From NCBI RefSeq assembly GCF_000321225.1, contig NW_004450944.1, forward strand, positions 142,857-206,856: a stretch of DNA of 64,000 nucleotides, written 5' to 3'. The translations under genes were made by a program, and so were the position numbers. Below the pieces are notes generated by a model. That model saw only the letters and a program-made list of their open reading frames with translations. It was not told the origin of the DNA and made no database searches. Shown one piece after another: positions 1-12,530 of the stretch; within the stretch, counting starts at the first letter, position 1; each line of letters begins with the position of its first letter. This DNA is from Odobenus rosmarus divergens. Lineage: Eukaryota > Chordata > Mammalia > Carnivora > Odobenidae.

Positions 1-696
1 AACTAGACAAATAAATGAGAAGCAATCAGTCTATTGAGTCTTAGATCCTAAGATTAAGATTTAGGAAAAGGAAGGGTCTTAAATGTTGTTAATTTTGGAT
101 CTTCCCTCACCTGACTGTTAACTGACAGAAAATAACATTGTTGATCTCTCAAGTTAGCAAAGGTCATAAGATGCAAGGACCCTGTACTGATGGATTGCTG
201 AGAAAGCAGGCACCTCCCAGGCCTGCTGGGGGCAAGTGGGCAATATCTGTGAAAATGACAAGCGCAGGTGTGCTCCTGCCTAGTGTCCCACCTTTGGCAC
301 TGACCTTGTTTCTCTTCCAACTTGGGCCCTGGAGGCAGTTTTATCTAGAATTCAAAGGGAACCTCCTTCACCTCTGAGGAACTCCCCAGGGGAACATGGC
401 CCTGAACTTTCTAACCTGCAAGATGTTCACCTCAGGCGACCCTCTATTAGAGGTGAGGAGCACCTTAACAGAAGAGGAATCTTAGTCTGGGAAGGAAGCC
501 TGGAAATCTGACCCACTTCTCTGAGTTTCCAGATGAAAGCAACGACTGCAGCTAGCCTGCTAGTGGGTGGCCGAGCAAGCCTGGAATCCCTACCTCACAC
601 CCACTCTCTTCCTACAAGGATGCAAGAAAAACTGCAGACCTGAGTGGGTGGGAAAACAGCTCATTCAAAAGCTAAGGTTGCCATTGGAGGATCTAG

Positions 697-895
697 TGTG
701 GTGGTTATAGCCAGGGTCTGGAGACAGGCAGACCTGGGTGCAGCTGTTACTAGCCCATGCCTCAGTTTCCGATCTACTAAACGAAATTGAAATCAGCCTA
801 TGTCCCAGGGTTGTTGTGAAGTAAATGGATAATGCCCATGAAACTGCTTAGCATGGTACCTGGTGTAAGATCTCTAACATCAGCCCTCGTCATTG
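697..895 (+). mobile_element. MIR SINE, sense
   Basis: The order of features matches MIR: a core-like 'gacctgggtgcagctg' segment, then 'cctcagtttcc' followed by 'gggttgttgtgaag', and a tail resembling 'gcatggtacctgg'. Divergence is high, as expected for this ancient tRNA-derived family. Confidence 0.7.
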
Positions 896-1479
896 CCCAC
901 TGGTCTAATTGAATCTTATTTCTCCTGCCCCATTAAGAGGTGACTGATATTGGCCAGTGGACCCCACTGTTACCACCTCATCTCTTTTCTCTGCAGTTTT
1001 GCCTTTTCATCACTGTAGCCCCAGACGTCTAGACCACCTATATTGTGGGCAGTAGTGTTCGTAAGACCTTAGAACTTGGGTCACGGCACAATCACAGACA
1101 ACTTTCATGGTGACTAAGTGCCTGGGATGTGCAGAGAGCACGATGGCCGTGTGCTGCCTTCCTCAACCATGGAGGAGCTGCCTCCCTGTCTTAGGTTTTG
1201 ATGGCCACCCCGGTGGCGACATTCTTATTGAAGGGAGGACCCGGCTCTGTTTCAGATTACCAAGACCTTAGGCAAGCCTTCCACATTCTTTTTATTTGCA
1301 GTACCTTGTAAATTGCTGCTAATCTGCAAATATGTTGCCATATTCTATGACTTTTTTATGACTGAGAACTATTTTGTTAATATGTTTATTTTTAAAATAT
1401 CTTTAAAAATTATTTCCTAGGTAGGATTCTTTTATTTTTTTTCCCTCTTCCTTTTTCTTTCTTTTTTTTTTTTCTTTTG

Positions 1480-3130
1480 TGAAAAGACGTCATGTTTTCT
1501 TGATAAAACGCCTTGCTATAAATAATGTTGCAAGGCTTGGCCTGGTTGAAAGATTCCCTACTGTAATAATCAAAATTCAGCTGATACCTTTTGCAGCTCT
1601 GAGATTTAGCATCATTAGTGACAAACTCTCTTTATCAGGATGTCTCACAGCCAGACTAAAAATCAGTCACAGTAACAGCAGCCCACAGTTCCTTGTCTTA
1701 TTCTAACTAAATTGTCCCTAACAGCTTAAAAATGAGCTGCAAAATTCTAAAGTGATTCATGCTCTCTTCTGCCCCTGTCATGGGGGCACTTTTTCAATTC
1801 CGCAATCCGGTTGCAACCCCATACTGAACTCTTGATCCTTCACTGCAGAAATTTGTTAGCTCTAGCTAGATTAGATTTTTCACAGCTAATCTAACTGCTG
1901 TAGGGGTTTGCAGAGTGGGGACAGAGCTGTGCTATTGGATTTGTCCAATTCATTTGACTCCAGGACTATAATTGCACTTATGTCTTACAAGGCTTTTATA
2001 GCCTCAGGCTGGCCAGCCGCATAAAAAACAAATTGGCAGTGATACAGTACGAGTGAAAAGGGATGAAAGGCCCACATTATCAGTCTCCAGGCAGCACTGT
2101 TCTGGCAGGAAGTTTCTTGGTTAATTTACAAATAAAACTTAGATTTTAGGATGGGCACACTGTCAGCTGAACAATGGGGATGTCAGGCCTGACTGTTACT
2201 TAGTAAAAGTAGCAGCCGGGCCTACTGAGGAGCAGGAATTCTTCAATCAAACAGACGACTCCTTCTGGAGCCAGCTGGCGATGTAATGCAATTAGTCGGG
2301 AAAGGAGGTCAGCCTATTAGGTGTGTACCATGACCAGTGTCACCAGTGCGTGCCGCCTGGCAGCAGCAGGCAGAATGACCCAGGCGAGGGACTTTGAAAT
2401 TCTGTCAGGACGAGAAGTGGCAGGACATGGGGTTGATTTCTTAAGACTGAAGAAGCGAGCATTTGTTCTGAGCCTGTTAAGCATCCGTGCATTCTGGAGC
2501 TTGTTGTGCAATTGAAACTGTAGCTGGCGTGAATGACAGCTCCATCCCAGGACAAGACTCATCGGTCTCTCGCAGATCATATATGAGTCATACCAGCTTG
2601 ACTTGCATGCACGCAACAAACTCATTGGTGGATTTCAGACGGGGGGCCTCTACTCAGAATTCTCCAGAACTCACAAAATGACATCTCTGTAATGAAATCC
2701 CCTTTAAATTGAGCAACACATTGAAGCTTCCAGAGTATTCCTTCCTCTTCTGACATGGTGGACATTTTGGCTGGATTAGTTTTACTTGTTTCACCTGTTT
2801 ATGTTCTGGTCTGAGGCAGAAGAGGGCATGTTTTTGCTCTCTGCTCCAGATCTACCAGTCAGTGGGTCCTGTGGCCTTAGCCCTTAGTTTTGTGAGTTAG
2901 CCAATTAAACTGTGACTTGTCCAGAGATCTGGAGCACATGACAGTGAAAGCAGCTTTGAGATGATGAATGTTGTATCATTACCACACAGAAATAGCTTTT
3001 CCTTAATTACAGAAATGCCACACTGGGAGGACGGGTCTGTCTGTGTGATACTATTCTCCCTTGCTATGGTTCTGAGAACAGTCCAAACAGAATTAGGAGA
3101 GACTTACGTGGATTATATAATTGAGGAACC
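1480..3130. promoter_or_regulatory. Repeat-poor intronic region, candidate conserved regulatory element(s)
   Basis: About 1.6 kb in which I recognise no interspersed repeat. It has balanced composition and many homeodomain-type TAAT/ATTA cores. There is an inverted pair TAGATTAG (1867-1874) and CTAATCTA (1886-1893) separated by 11 bp. A TGACAG core lies near 2533 and an AGGTGTG T-box-like half site near 2319. The open frames here (up to 102 aa) overlap on both strands and look like chance. Enhancer function is inferred only from absence of repeats and motif density. Confidence 0.3.
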
Positions 3131-3474
3131 TAATTGAGAAAAGGGAGAGTAACTGCAAAATTTCAGTAATCACTGTATTACCTCAGAGTTAATGCCTTGA
3201 GCAACTTATGCTTCTGGATTGAAAGGAGCCATCACAGGTTTTAGGGTGCTGGCGTTAGGTGATAGCCCCACATTTGGAGAGTGTGTAGTAGGTGTGTTGT
3301 TCCCATTGCGACTTTTGTGCCAGCATTATGTCAAGGGGCACAGCATGACCACCCGGCAGTTTGCCTCTCTTGACAGGATGAGGGCAGTCCCACTGTCACA
3401 ATTCTCTTCTGCTCGGCTAAATCCACCCCCCCACCACCACCAAGTCTCAATTTGATACAATTTCTATTTCCCTT

Positions 3475-3790
3475 TTTTTTTTAATTTTTATTGCTATGTT
3501 TACCACCACACATCACATCATTAGTTTTTGATGTAGTGTTCCATGATTCATTGTTTGCGCATAACACCCAGTGCTCCACGCAAAACGTGCCCTCCTTAAT
3601 ACCCATCACCAGGCTAACCCTTCCCCCCACCCCCCTCCCCTCTAGAACCCTCAGTTTGTTTCTCAGAGTCCATATTCTCTCATGGTTCGTCTCCCCCTCC
3701 AATTTCCCCCCCTTCATTCTTCCCCTCCTGCTATCTTCTTCTTTTTTTTTTAAACATATATTGTATTATTTGTTTCAGAGGTACAGATCC
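3475..3790 (-). mobile_element. L1 3' end, antisense, 5'-truncated
   Basis: The poly-T run at 3473-3482 leads into the reverse complement of a carnivore L1 3' terminus, including 'catcattagtttttgatgtag' and 'cccagtgctccacgc'. A C-rich 3'UTR stretch follows, ending at 'atattgtattatttgtttcag'. The same terminus occurs in sense at 19277-19440 and 61715-61823. The element is truncated within its 3'UTR and carries no coding sequence. Confidence 0.85.
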
Positions 3791-3897
3791 CTTGAAAACC
3801 TGCCTTTATTGTGTTGCTGGTAATGCTGATTACCATGTTTTCACTCCAAAACGATTGAATTTCAGGACTGTGTTGTGAGAGCTTAGCATGTTTTATT

Positions 3898-3950
3898 AGA
3901 AAGGAAAGAGAAAAGAAAGAGAGGTGGAAAGAGAGGAATAGAGGGAGACG
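3898..3950 (+). repeat. Purine-rich (GA/GAAA) tract
   Basis: A run of almost only A and G, made of degenerate AAAG/GAGA units. Confidence 0.8.
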
Positions 3951-5119
3951 TTCGGTGTTGCTATGAGAACTTGGTGTCTTTCTTTTTCTTTTAACTATTT
4001 ATGGTGGTAATGGTTTGGCTACACCTTTTGCCTGCTACCCTTTTAGCCTTTATATGTGGGAGGGGAAGAAGAAGAAGAAAGATGCACTGGGTAATTTTAC
4101 ACTTAGAAAGTTGTAGATGCCATTAAATTGTCCTGGATCATCGTGACTTGTGCTCAACACCCACAGTTGCATTTATCCCAGCGCCCAAGCTCAGACACAG
4201 TTGAATCGTGCGCCCCTCACCATAGGGGTTACCTGCGATCGCACCTGTACCTCACAGTAGTACAAAGATACTGGTGTAAGTCTTTTTAAAAAAATTGACT
4301 TACACAGTCATTCCCAGAAGCATGAAAGAGTAAAGAATAGGAAAGCATTGCCGCAAGCCAACTTCCTTTGTAACCTTGTAAATGGAAAGGAGGCCATTTT
4401 GGGGTCACCTCAGAGTTTTCTTTTGTGGTCAAATAGTCTGTAAAGAAAATTTTATTTATGCTAACGTGTTTTAAATACATGGTACTCCAGAGCATCCTTT
4501 TTTGTGTGTGTATTTTAATACAAAACTACAACATTACCTTTGACGTAACATTGCTATTTTATTAACAGTGCCTCTGAATTTAGTCATTTTTAGGGTTCAT
4601 CTATAAGCTAGGGAGCAAGAAATACTTTTTTTGGTGGTAGATAGCATTCTTCTTATGCAGCATGTGAGAGAACCAAACCTCAGACTTTCAGTAGGTGTCA
4701 AAGCACCTTCACCAGTCAACCTTTATGGTTGTAGGACTTCAATTTTGGCCAACATTTTAATCTTTAAAATCTAGTTTCTTTTAGTCACAGCCTCAGGCTT
4801 ATCAGACAATTTCATGCGGGGCTTTCTCTGCCTGGGATGTGCAGTCGGTATGCAGGACTTTCATCAAGGGTGTTCTTGTGGCTGAAGAGCTCGGCCCAGG
4901 AAGTCTCAAAGAGTCCCTTCCTTGGAGGCATGCTAAGCCCTCCTCAGAGACGCCAGGGATCTCTGGCTTGTTTTTGGATTTTATGGCGTCTTTGTCTATA
5001 AAATGACAAAAACAGTGGGCTACACTATTTGAGCTGTGACAGTACAGTTGGCTTTTGGTGTCAACTTCGATGGCCGTGAACAGTAGAAATGGCACTAAGT
5101 TAGAGGCCCCAGCCCAGGT

Positions 5120-5330
5120 TTCCAGGCCCGCTCTGCTCCTTGCTGTTTGCACACCTTGGTCAGGTGGTGCCTTTGTCTTCCTGAGCCCCATCTCCTCCCT
5201 GTCAGATAGCACAAAGATGATGTCATCTGCCTCAGAGAGTTAGTGGAAAGATTAAGCAAAACAATACATCTGAATGTACTTTCTGGATAATAAGGCAATC
5301 TCTGAATGCTAGTTACTAGTGTTCTTATTA
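5120..5330 (+). mobile_element. MIR SINE, sense (probable)
   Basis: The sequence follows the MIR 3' half: pyrimidine-rich 'cccatctcctccctgtcagatag', then 'gatgatgtcatctgcctcagagagttagtgg' and a decayed tail. Assignment is by pattern only and the edges are approximate. Confidence 0.5.
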
Positions 5331-5879
5331 AATTTAAGTAATACTTATTAATTTCTTAAATGAAGGTAATTTTATATGAACATTTTCTTAAAGCTTTGTC
5401 ATAAATCTAGTTTTTATACATTTGGTAACAATTGTGTTATAGTAGTATTTGGTCTCTTTTATTCATATTTTTTCTTAACCATTGAATTAAGAGTCTTATG
5501 AAGCTCTATTGTAATATGGAATAAAAGGCTCATGTCATTAATTGTTTGGAGACATGCTCAGCAATATAAAGCATAAGGATATAATACCAGGAGTAAAATT
5601 CAATTTAAAAAAATCCTTGAAAAGGTCTCATCCCCTTCCAGCAATAATGTACCTGCCATGCTTATACGCATCATCTCAATGCCACTTATTTCATAGAAAG
5701 TAAGCAGTGTTTTCATGTGTTTGTGTTTTTTAAATCTTCATAGAAGACAGTGGTGTCGTACCTTTTTTGAGTAGTGAAATATTTTTGCCTCTAAGTATTA
5801 TAATTCAATTTGTAAGCCACGACCCCTCGTAAACTGCTGTTATCACTCTGATTAATAAAGAGCCAATTGGCCATTGCAG

Positions 5880-6038
5880 CTCCGTCACTTGGGGAATGAC
5901 GAGGTCCACATCGTCTGGTCTGAACACTCCAGGGACTACCGCAGGGGCATTATCCCGACCGCCTTCGGAGACGTTTCAATCATTATTTACCCAGTGAAGA
6001 ATCACATGTTCTTTATCGCGATCACGAAGAAACCCGAG
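5880..6038 (+). CDS. RALGAPA2: RALGAPA2 internal coding exon (catalytic Rap/Ran-GAP domain)
   Basis: This 159-bp exon encodes 53 codons with no partial codon at either end, running from [10 protein letters not shown] to [10 protein letters not shown]. It is flanked by a CAG acceptor (5877-5879) and a strong GTACGT donor (6039-6044). RALGAPA2 is the catalytic alpha-2 subunit of the RalGAP heterodimer with RALGAPB; it stimulates GTP hydrolysis by RALA and RALB in the cytosol and at membranes. The segment is the core of the Rap/Ran-GAP domain. HLGND (codons 3-7) contains the Asn thumb, Asn at codon 6 (5895-5897), which in this family supplies the catalytic side chain in place of an arginine finger. 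The neighbouring [18 protein letters not shown] is also typical. The paralogue RALGAPA1 differs in the stretch after IIPT; here [13 protein letters not shown] and [10 protein letters not shown] match my recollection of RALGAPA2. The frame is intact and all visible key residues are present. Confidence 0.92.
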
Positions 6039-8039
6039 GTACGTTTTCACCACATTATCAGTCTGACTGATATAGCATTTGCCACATGATTCAGTTTTTG
6101 AAAAACAGTGATATAAATATGTTAAGGAGGACTTTTTTCCAACTGGCTAATGTCTCACATATATCTGAATTACACATGCTATAGGGAAATTCAGTATGAA
6201 TTGGGATTTTTCAGAGTATCTTTCCTCAGGAGCACAGAATTCTGTATTTTTATGTCTAGACTCTTTGGAAATTATTGTGTGAAGACATGAATGGTATTTT
6301 AAATGTTTTGAATTTAAAATTTTTTTTAATTTTAAAAAACGGTAATTTTAAATTTGGGACACATTAATAATAATAAGAGTTGAATGAACCCCCTGTCACA
6401 TCTAGCATTTTGTGGATGGCTGTGGGTATAGAATTCGACCTTGCGTGACAAACAGGCACTGCTCACCGAGCCTCTGACTGCTGCTAATGGGGGTCAATCC
6501 TGAAGGATTGAGAGCATGGCCGTGAAGAAGACTAGGCCTCTGTAGCACAGCCCGCCTATGTGATGATTTTTAACAACTGAAGCACCTTGCCACAGAATCA
6601 ATGCAGCCACGTCAATTGGTATTGATCATGGGAATGGCTGGAACAATCCAATGGTTATGTGCCGTGTACTAAATTGGCTGCGGTTTCGATCCTTGCCATG
6701 CCTTTAGTGGTATTTTAGTGGTGCTTTGTATAGTGACTTGTTTTTGTGTTGGAATTATTAATAGAAGGGTTTGCTTTTAAGTTTTTAATTAAACGTTTAG
6801 CATAGTTAAGTCACTCCTCAAGAAAATGACTTTGTGCTCTAGGTTGGTATTAAGTGTAATCTTCATTTTCATTCCAAATTGTTCTCTTGAAGGAGCTAAA
6901 AGTTACCATTCTAAATACTCTCTACTTTTGAGCTTTAAAATAATAGGTAACTGAGATTTCCTGGGATTTATAGCATAATCAAAAGTGTTAAAATCATGCA
7001 GATTAAATGAACTAAGAAGTGAAAGGTGCTTCAAACACTGGCTGGCTCAGAATAAAAGCCATTTAAGTGTTAGTTGTTGCTGTTATTATTACCATTGCTA
7101 GTAATTTTTCAGTTATAGTCACTACATGAAAATAGAATAAATAATGAATCATTTCTCAGACTAGACACAGTGTGGGTCACCTCCTGAATTCAGAAAAGCC
7201 CCACTCTGGCTGGTGAGAAGCCTGACATAAAGGGAACCCTCTTTTCTATTCAGGGAGTGAAGATGCCACAAGTTCTTCATACTAAATATTTGTGTTATTT
7301 CTGATTCATGTCTTTGTGTGTGTGTAAAATTTTCACTCTTGTATAAGAAAATGTCTCTGAGTGCTAGTGGCATTTGTGTTTGTCCAGGAAGAACACTAAT
7401 TTTAAGAATTAAACTAAAAATGTTTATATTAGACAACCAACAGATTTAGTGTCCTATAGCTTCCAAATCTGCAAAATGTGGTTCTTTATTATTTAGTATG
7501 GATTAACTGGTTTTATTAGTTCATTTTCAACATGGCCCTCTAAAATGTCACTTACCATCCTAAAAATGTCGCCTTTATTTTTTGTAGTAAATAAAGAACA
7601 TAAAAGGTATTTCAATTCAGTTCACAGTGTTAAAAGTGACACTTTTAACTTTCTTAAAAAGTGATTTTTTAATAGGTATTACACTTTTAACACGTGAAAA
7701 CACGTATTAACATACCTTTTCAAAATTTCTTTAGAAAATGTATGTAAGTTTTATAAATTTGGTCATAAATTTTGACAAGATGACTTGAGCAAATCGGTGT
7801 CTTAATATTTCAATTCAAAAAGCCTAAAGGGAAGAAGAGAATAATGGCCAACTGGAAATTTAGTGTTATCCCCACATTTAAAGTACAAACCATTACAGTG
7901 TAATAAAATTAATCCAGACATTTCCAGGGCAAGTGTGGCTGACCTTTTGTTCACCAACCACTGACCCCAGGGTGAATGCAAGAGGCTTGTGGAGGGAAAG
8001 TCTGTTTGTTTGGCTTCAGTCCCTGGTATTTAAATTGCA

Positions 8040-9350
8040 TTCCCTAATCAAATGAAAAGGCTGTCCTCTCTATCAGGTTACAGAATCCATGGCAACATTT
8101 GGCCTTTTATATCCATAATGTTAGCCTTTTTGTTTGCATCTAAGTAGAGACACCTGGAGCAATGTTAACATTAACCGATTTAGCATTAATAGCTTCATTA
8201 TATAAGAATTTCTGATCAGATAGCTGTTACTTTTGTTATATTGCTTCAGCTTGTATTGTTGTCATTTTTTATCTCCCTGCTTGGCAACCAGGCAATGATT
8301 TGCAAATTTTTTTTGTCTTGATTAATTAAGCAATATAATTATCAGTAACCGTGATGCAGTCTTTGCTCAACAAAGCTTCTGAGAGAAAACAATGGTAAGT
8401 CTGTTAGTATGAATGCATTCCACGCGTCCCAGATGCATGAGGATATTATGGACAATGAGGGGAAAGGCCGCCTGTGAGCGAGGACAAAGGGTGCCACGCA
8501 GACTCGACACACTGCACATACCGCCAGGGACATGCTGCGGGCTCCCTGGGACACAGACGCCTCGTTAGATTACAGCTAGTCAGCAGAGATTAATTCTCAG
8601 CCATTTGGTGCAATAATTTACCCATTCCCCAGTCTTTTAACTAGTGCTCCTCACTGTGGAAGTAAGGGCTTTGTACTCAAAAGGTTTATTTAACCTTGCC
8701 TACTTTTAGGGATCTCCACCAAAATCTTTTTTTTTTTTTTTTCGCTTAGAAATTGTATTGACGCAGCTGCTTGAAACTGAGGAATATTTCTTTGGAGTAG
8801 GACAGGATTATGCACAAGTTGCATGAATTATAGGTGGAGTCAAAGGCATTCTTTTAGCACCTGTATATTTCATCTGTATATAGTATGACTCTGGTCTAAG
8901 TACATTTATTTTACTGGTCTCTGGGCAGCCATACTTCTCTAAGAATAATTTTAATCCTTTTTTAGGAGGGGGAAAAAGAAAACCTCATCAGTACACAAAA
9001 GTCCTGCTCATTGGATAGAGTCATGCATATTCAAAATGTACTTTCATTCACTCGGCCTCATTAATAGCGTATGTAATAATGTAGGGCTATTTGTAATACA
9101 AGCTCACAGGCAGCATTGCTTCCAAGTCCTTTGAAATTTAACATATTTCGCTTTTTCATTCCATACTCCTCCCTTAAATATACAAATTATGTGCCTGGCA
9201 GAATCCGCCTCCTCTTAATAATACACAGCATTTGCGAAATGGTATGTTGAAGTGTGGGTGTGCTGTGTGAGCACAGAAAACCCTCACGTCTGAGAGGGTC
9301 TGCTCACTTCTTGAGCTTTTTATTGAACTTTTTTAAAAAAATAAATAAAT
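8040..9350. promoter_or_regulatory. Repeat-free AT-rich intronic island, candidate regulatory element
   Basis: I recognise no transposon in this stretch apart from a poly-T run near 8727-8742. It carries a perfect ATTTGCAAAT palindrome of POU type (8298-8307), GATTAATTAAG (8320-8330) and ACAATGG of SOX type (8389-8395), all within 100 bp. A second AT-rich block (9030-9240) has several TAAT cores. Regulatory function is inferred from motif clustering only. Confidence 0.3.
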
Positions 9351-10004
9351 AAATATCAGTGTGTTCAGTAACATGATTTCATTGTGAAATTATTTTCAAA
9401 GTAAGTTCATCTCTGCAAATATTGACATGGTAGTCTTTGGTCACAAAAAGAAATGTGCTGTTGTCAGATTGCCGGGGGTTTTTTATTTCTATTTTTATTA
9501 CTAAGTCAGTAGTCAGGGAAGACTTGCATATAGAGCAGAACACGAGTGCTTGAAAGGGTTTGTTTAAATGCCCAATTTATTCTGCAGAAAAGGGGTTCAT
9601 AAAGCTTCCATATCACAGTGAGAACCCGTGTTGCTTTTCTTTTTTCAGCAACTAAAAATAATTTTGGTGTTCAAAACATTTGCTTTTATGAATTTGTAAA
9701 GGTAGGTTTTAGTGTTCCTATCATGTTTATCTCCAGGCACATTAGCAACTTGCTAGTGATGGCCCGGTCAGAGGGTGGACATGCTGGAGCAGCCTTGACC
9801 AGGCACAGTTAGGACAAGAGAAAGCTTTGGGGAAGCTGAGAGTCCACCTTATCACCTCAACCAGAATGTCAGTTTTCTAAGTGAAAGACACGTTAATGTC
9901 CTCCAGACTCTCCTTACTTGGCCCTGGTAAATATGGGCAGAGGAGAAAAATGGATGATTCAGCCATTTCTGAGAAGTACATGCAGGAAAGAATGCCAGGA
10001 TAGA

Positions 10005-10165
10005 GGACGGGACCCCAGAGTTCCAGTTCCTGTGCTGCCACAAGTGGGTGCGGGTCTTGGGCAGGTCTCTTAATTTCTTTGGACTTTTATTTCCTCAGCT
10101 GTAGCATTCAGGTTGGGGACCAAGTTCTCTCTGCAGTCCTTTTCAAGGATTCTAAGTGCCCCTTT
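10005..10165 (+). mobile_element. MIR SINE, sense
   Basis: The typical order is present: 'cagttcctgtgctgcca', 'gtcttgggcaggtctcttaa', 'tttatttcctcagctgta', then a decayed 3' end. Confidence 0.6.
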
Positions 10166-10315
10166 AAGATGATGGGACCTGTTTGATCCTCCTGTTCCTA
10201 GATGCCCGTCCTTTCCCTAAGCTGCCCCAACTCACCAGGTTGCTGTCAAGGTGGTATCTGTCTCCCTTGCAGGCTCAGCAACTACTGTGAGTGTGTCAGT
10301 GTGTGAGCATATGCC

Positions 10316-10330
10316 TGTGTGTGTGTGTGT
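10316..10330 (+). repeat. (GT)n microsatellite, short
   Basis: About seven uninterrupted GT units. Confidence 0.8.
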
Positions 10331-10756
10331 TCTCATCCCTCTTCAGGAAGACAGCTAGCCCAGAACCTTCACCTGGAGCCAGTGCCCAGAAATGCCAGTT
10401 AAGGCTGATGCACCAGAAATCACAAAAGCATTTTTGCACATGTAAGGTGAAAAGTAGTCAGTATTGGCATCTCTGTTTGAAAGGAAATCTTTTACTAATG
10501 TGGCTTCGTTATATATGGAGTATGTTTGACTGCAACATGGTTATGGAAATTTCTTTTTATTTCATCCTATGCAATTGTCTTAAATATTTATCTCAACCCC
10601 AACCAAATAACCTTCTTGAGATTAAAGCATATCCTTTAAAACATTCTGGGAAATTCTCAGGGAAAGTAAATTGTTAACTTTTGAATATGTGAAGAATCAT
10701 TTATTCTAAAAGATAATTGAAAATGCTAAATAACCAGAATTTACTAAAAGACATTA

Positions 10757-10871
10757 TTTTTTTAAAGATTTTATTTTTTTAAGTAATCTCTACACCTCAC
10801 ATGGGGCTTGAACTTACAACCCCAAGATCAAGCATCACATACTCTACTGACTGAGCCAGCCAGGCACCCCA
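10757..10871 (-). mobile_element. CAN-SINE, antisense, old and short copy
   Basis: A poly-T run followed by 'aaagattttattttttt' and 'gggcttgaac'. It ends at 'tactgactgagccagcca' and 'ggcacccc', the reverse complement of the tRNA-Lys-derived head. It is shorter and more diverged than the other copies, so probably an older subfamily. Confidence 0.85.
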
Positions 10872-12334
10872 AAAATATGTCATTAAATCTATTATCATGA
10901 TATGTTCTTTTGGGAATTTATTATTATTGTTATTGGAGTTTTTTTAGTAAAGGAATGACATTGAGAACTTTGTGAAAGGCAGCTGTCATTTGCAGATGTT
11001 ATATCAAAACCAAATTTCTTTAATTCATTGCCACTCCTAATTAGAGGAATTCCCAGGATACAAGGGGTTTATATTATTTCTTTTGTCCGGTTTTTGAAAG
11101 ACTATCTGAGTCACCCACAAGCAGTTGCCAAAGAATAATAAAGAACATTTATTTATAAGATAAGCCCCAATACAGATGGAAAAAATCTATAGCCTATTAT
11201 TAACTCCTAGGTCCTGTTTTATCCTTTACAACAATTTGGCTATTGAGAATTCTTTCTCCATTGATTCACATTGTTTTCCCTTTTTTTCAGTTGGCCTTTG
11301 ATATATACAACTTTCTCTCCTTTGCCTTATCCTCCGTCTCTCGGCAGCCAGAGCCAGCCTGTGTAAATGTACACTGAGTGGCAAACGGTAGAGCCCGCTT
11401 TGTGTCAGAAACCAAGACTGTTCTCATCCTCTACCTCTGAGCTGCCTCAGTAGAAAGGGCCTCCTGGCCAAGAGACTAGGTGTGTTCTCCTGGTTGTTCT
11501 GTCAGGCTGTCAGAAGCACACAGAACTCCTCTGTGTGCCCCCAGAATTTGAGAATTTCTCCTGAAGGGTGTATTTTCTGTACCATCCTTGAAATCCATTA
11601 GTTTGTTGTTTGTTGTTGTGGGGGTTTTGTTGTCTGGTTTTCTTCGTGCATACTTCCATCACAGCTGCATCTCACTGATTATGGACTGCTTCTAGCATAA
11701 GTCATAGGAAGAAGTATACTTACTGTTTTAAGGATTGTATTTTAAATTGTCTTAAGTGTGGTGTTGCCAAAAAAATGGGAGGAAAGGGCTATTCTTTCTT
11801 ATTTTCTTATTTGTTGGTTATAATGACAACCATTACCTGGACTAGACAACTCTGAGTAATTTTAGACTGAATAGCTCCTTGATTTTCTTCTTTAGAATTA
11901 AGATGCCCATTCCCCCCTCACGCCAAGAGTACTGTCATAAGGGGGAGACACTCATTATTTTTCATAATTAGTAAAACTAACAGTTTTATCCTTCTTTGCT
12001 CTTGTCTGAGTCTCCTCAAGTGTGACTCTTCCTCTGTGCTCTAGGTGCTGATCTCAAAATAGGTTTAGTCACTCTTTGCAGTTTTTACATCTCTACGTTT
12101 TGATGGTGGAGCCTTTTCTCAAACCTACCAAATAGAAGAAGAGGTATAGCACCAGAAGCCTGCTCAGGACCCTAGAGCACACTGTCACTCTTTCATCGTG
12201 GATTTTCGGGCATCTCCATGAAGCAAAAAGACAGTCCCAACAGATCTCATTCTAGAAATGTGCAGGGGCTCAACAGATTTGGTTAATGTGTAGTGGTCAG
12301 AGCCTCGGGAACTGGAGGCCTTTTCTCACTCATT

Positions 12335-12530
12335 CAGGCAATGTATCCGTTGAGGCTCCTTCCTGCCAGATACTGGTCAAGGCTGGTGGTCTCGTGCTCC
12401 CGGAATCCCAGTTTTAGTCAGGGAGACAGCCAATAAATAAGTAAGTAAGTGGTTGAACTAGAGACTTTCAGATAGGAGCTTTGGTGTTACAAAGAAAATA
12501 AAACAGAGTGATAGGATGGGGAAGAAGGGA
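12335..12530 (-). mobile_element. L2 LINE 3' fragment, antisense
   Basis: The sequence 'attcaggcaatgtat', 'ccagatactgg', 'caataaataagtaagtaag' and 'gtgttacaaagaaaataaaaca' follows the antisense L2 3' terminal pattern. It is moderately diverged. Confidence 0.6.

Larger units (their letters stand above)
1..5879 (+). other. RALGAPA2: RALGAPA2 intron (upstream of first visible exon), partial
   Basis: This stretch precedes the first recognisable RALGAPA2 exon and ends in a good acceptor, a pyrimidine-containing tract followed by CATTGCAG at 5872-5879. Open frames inside it are short and overlapping, with no domain I recognise. It holds a MIR (about 697-895), a long repeat-poor region (1480-3130), an antisense L1 3' end (3475-3790), a purine-rich tract (3898-3950) and a second MIR (5120-5330). 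Nothing else in it could be assigned. Confidence 0.75.
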
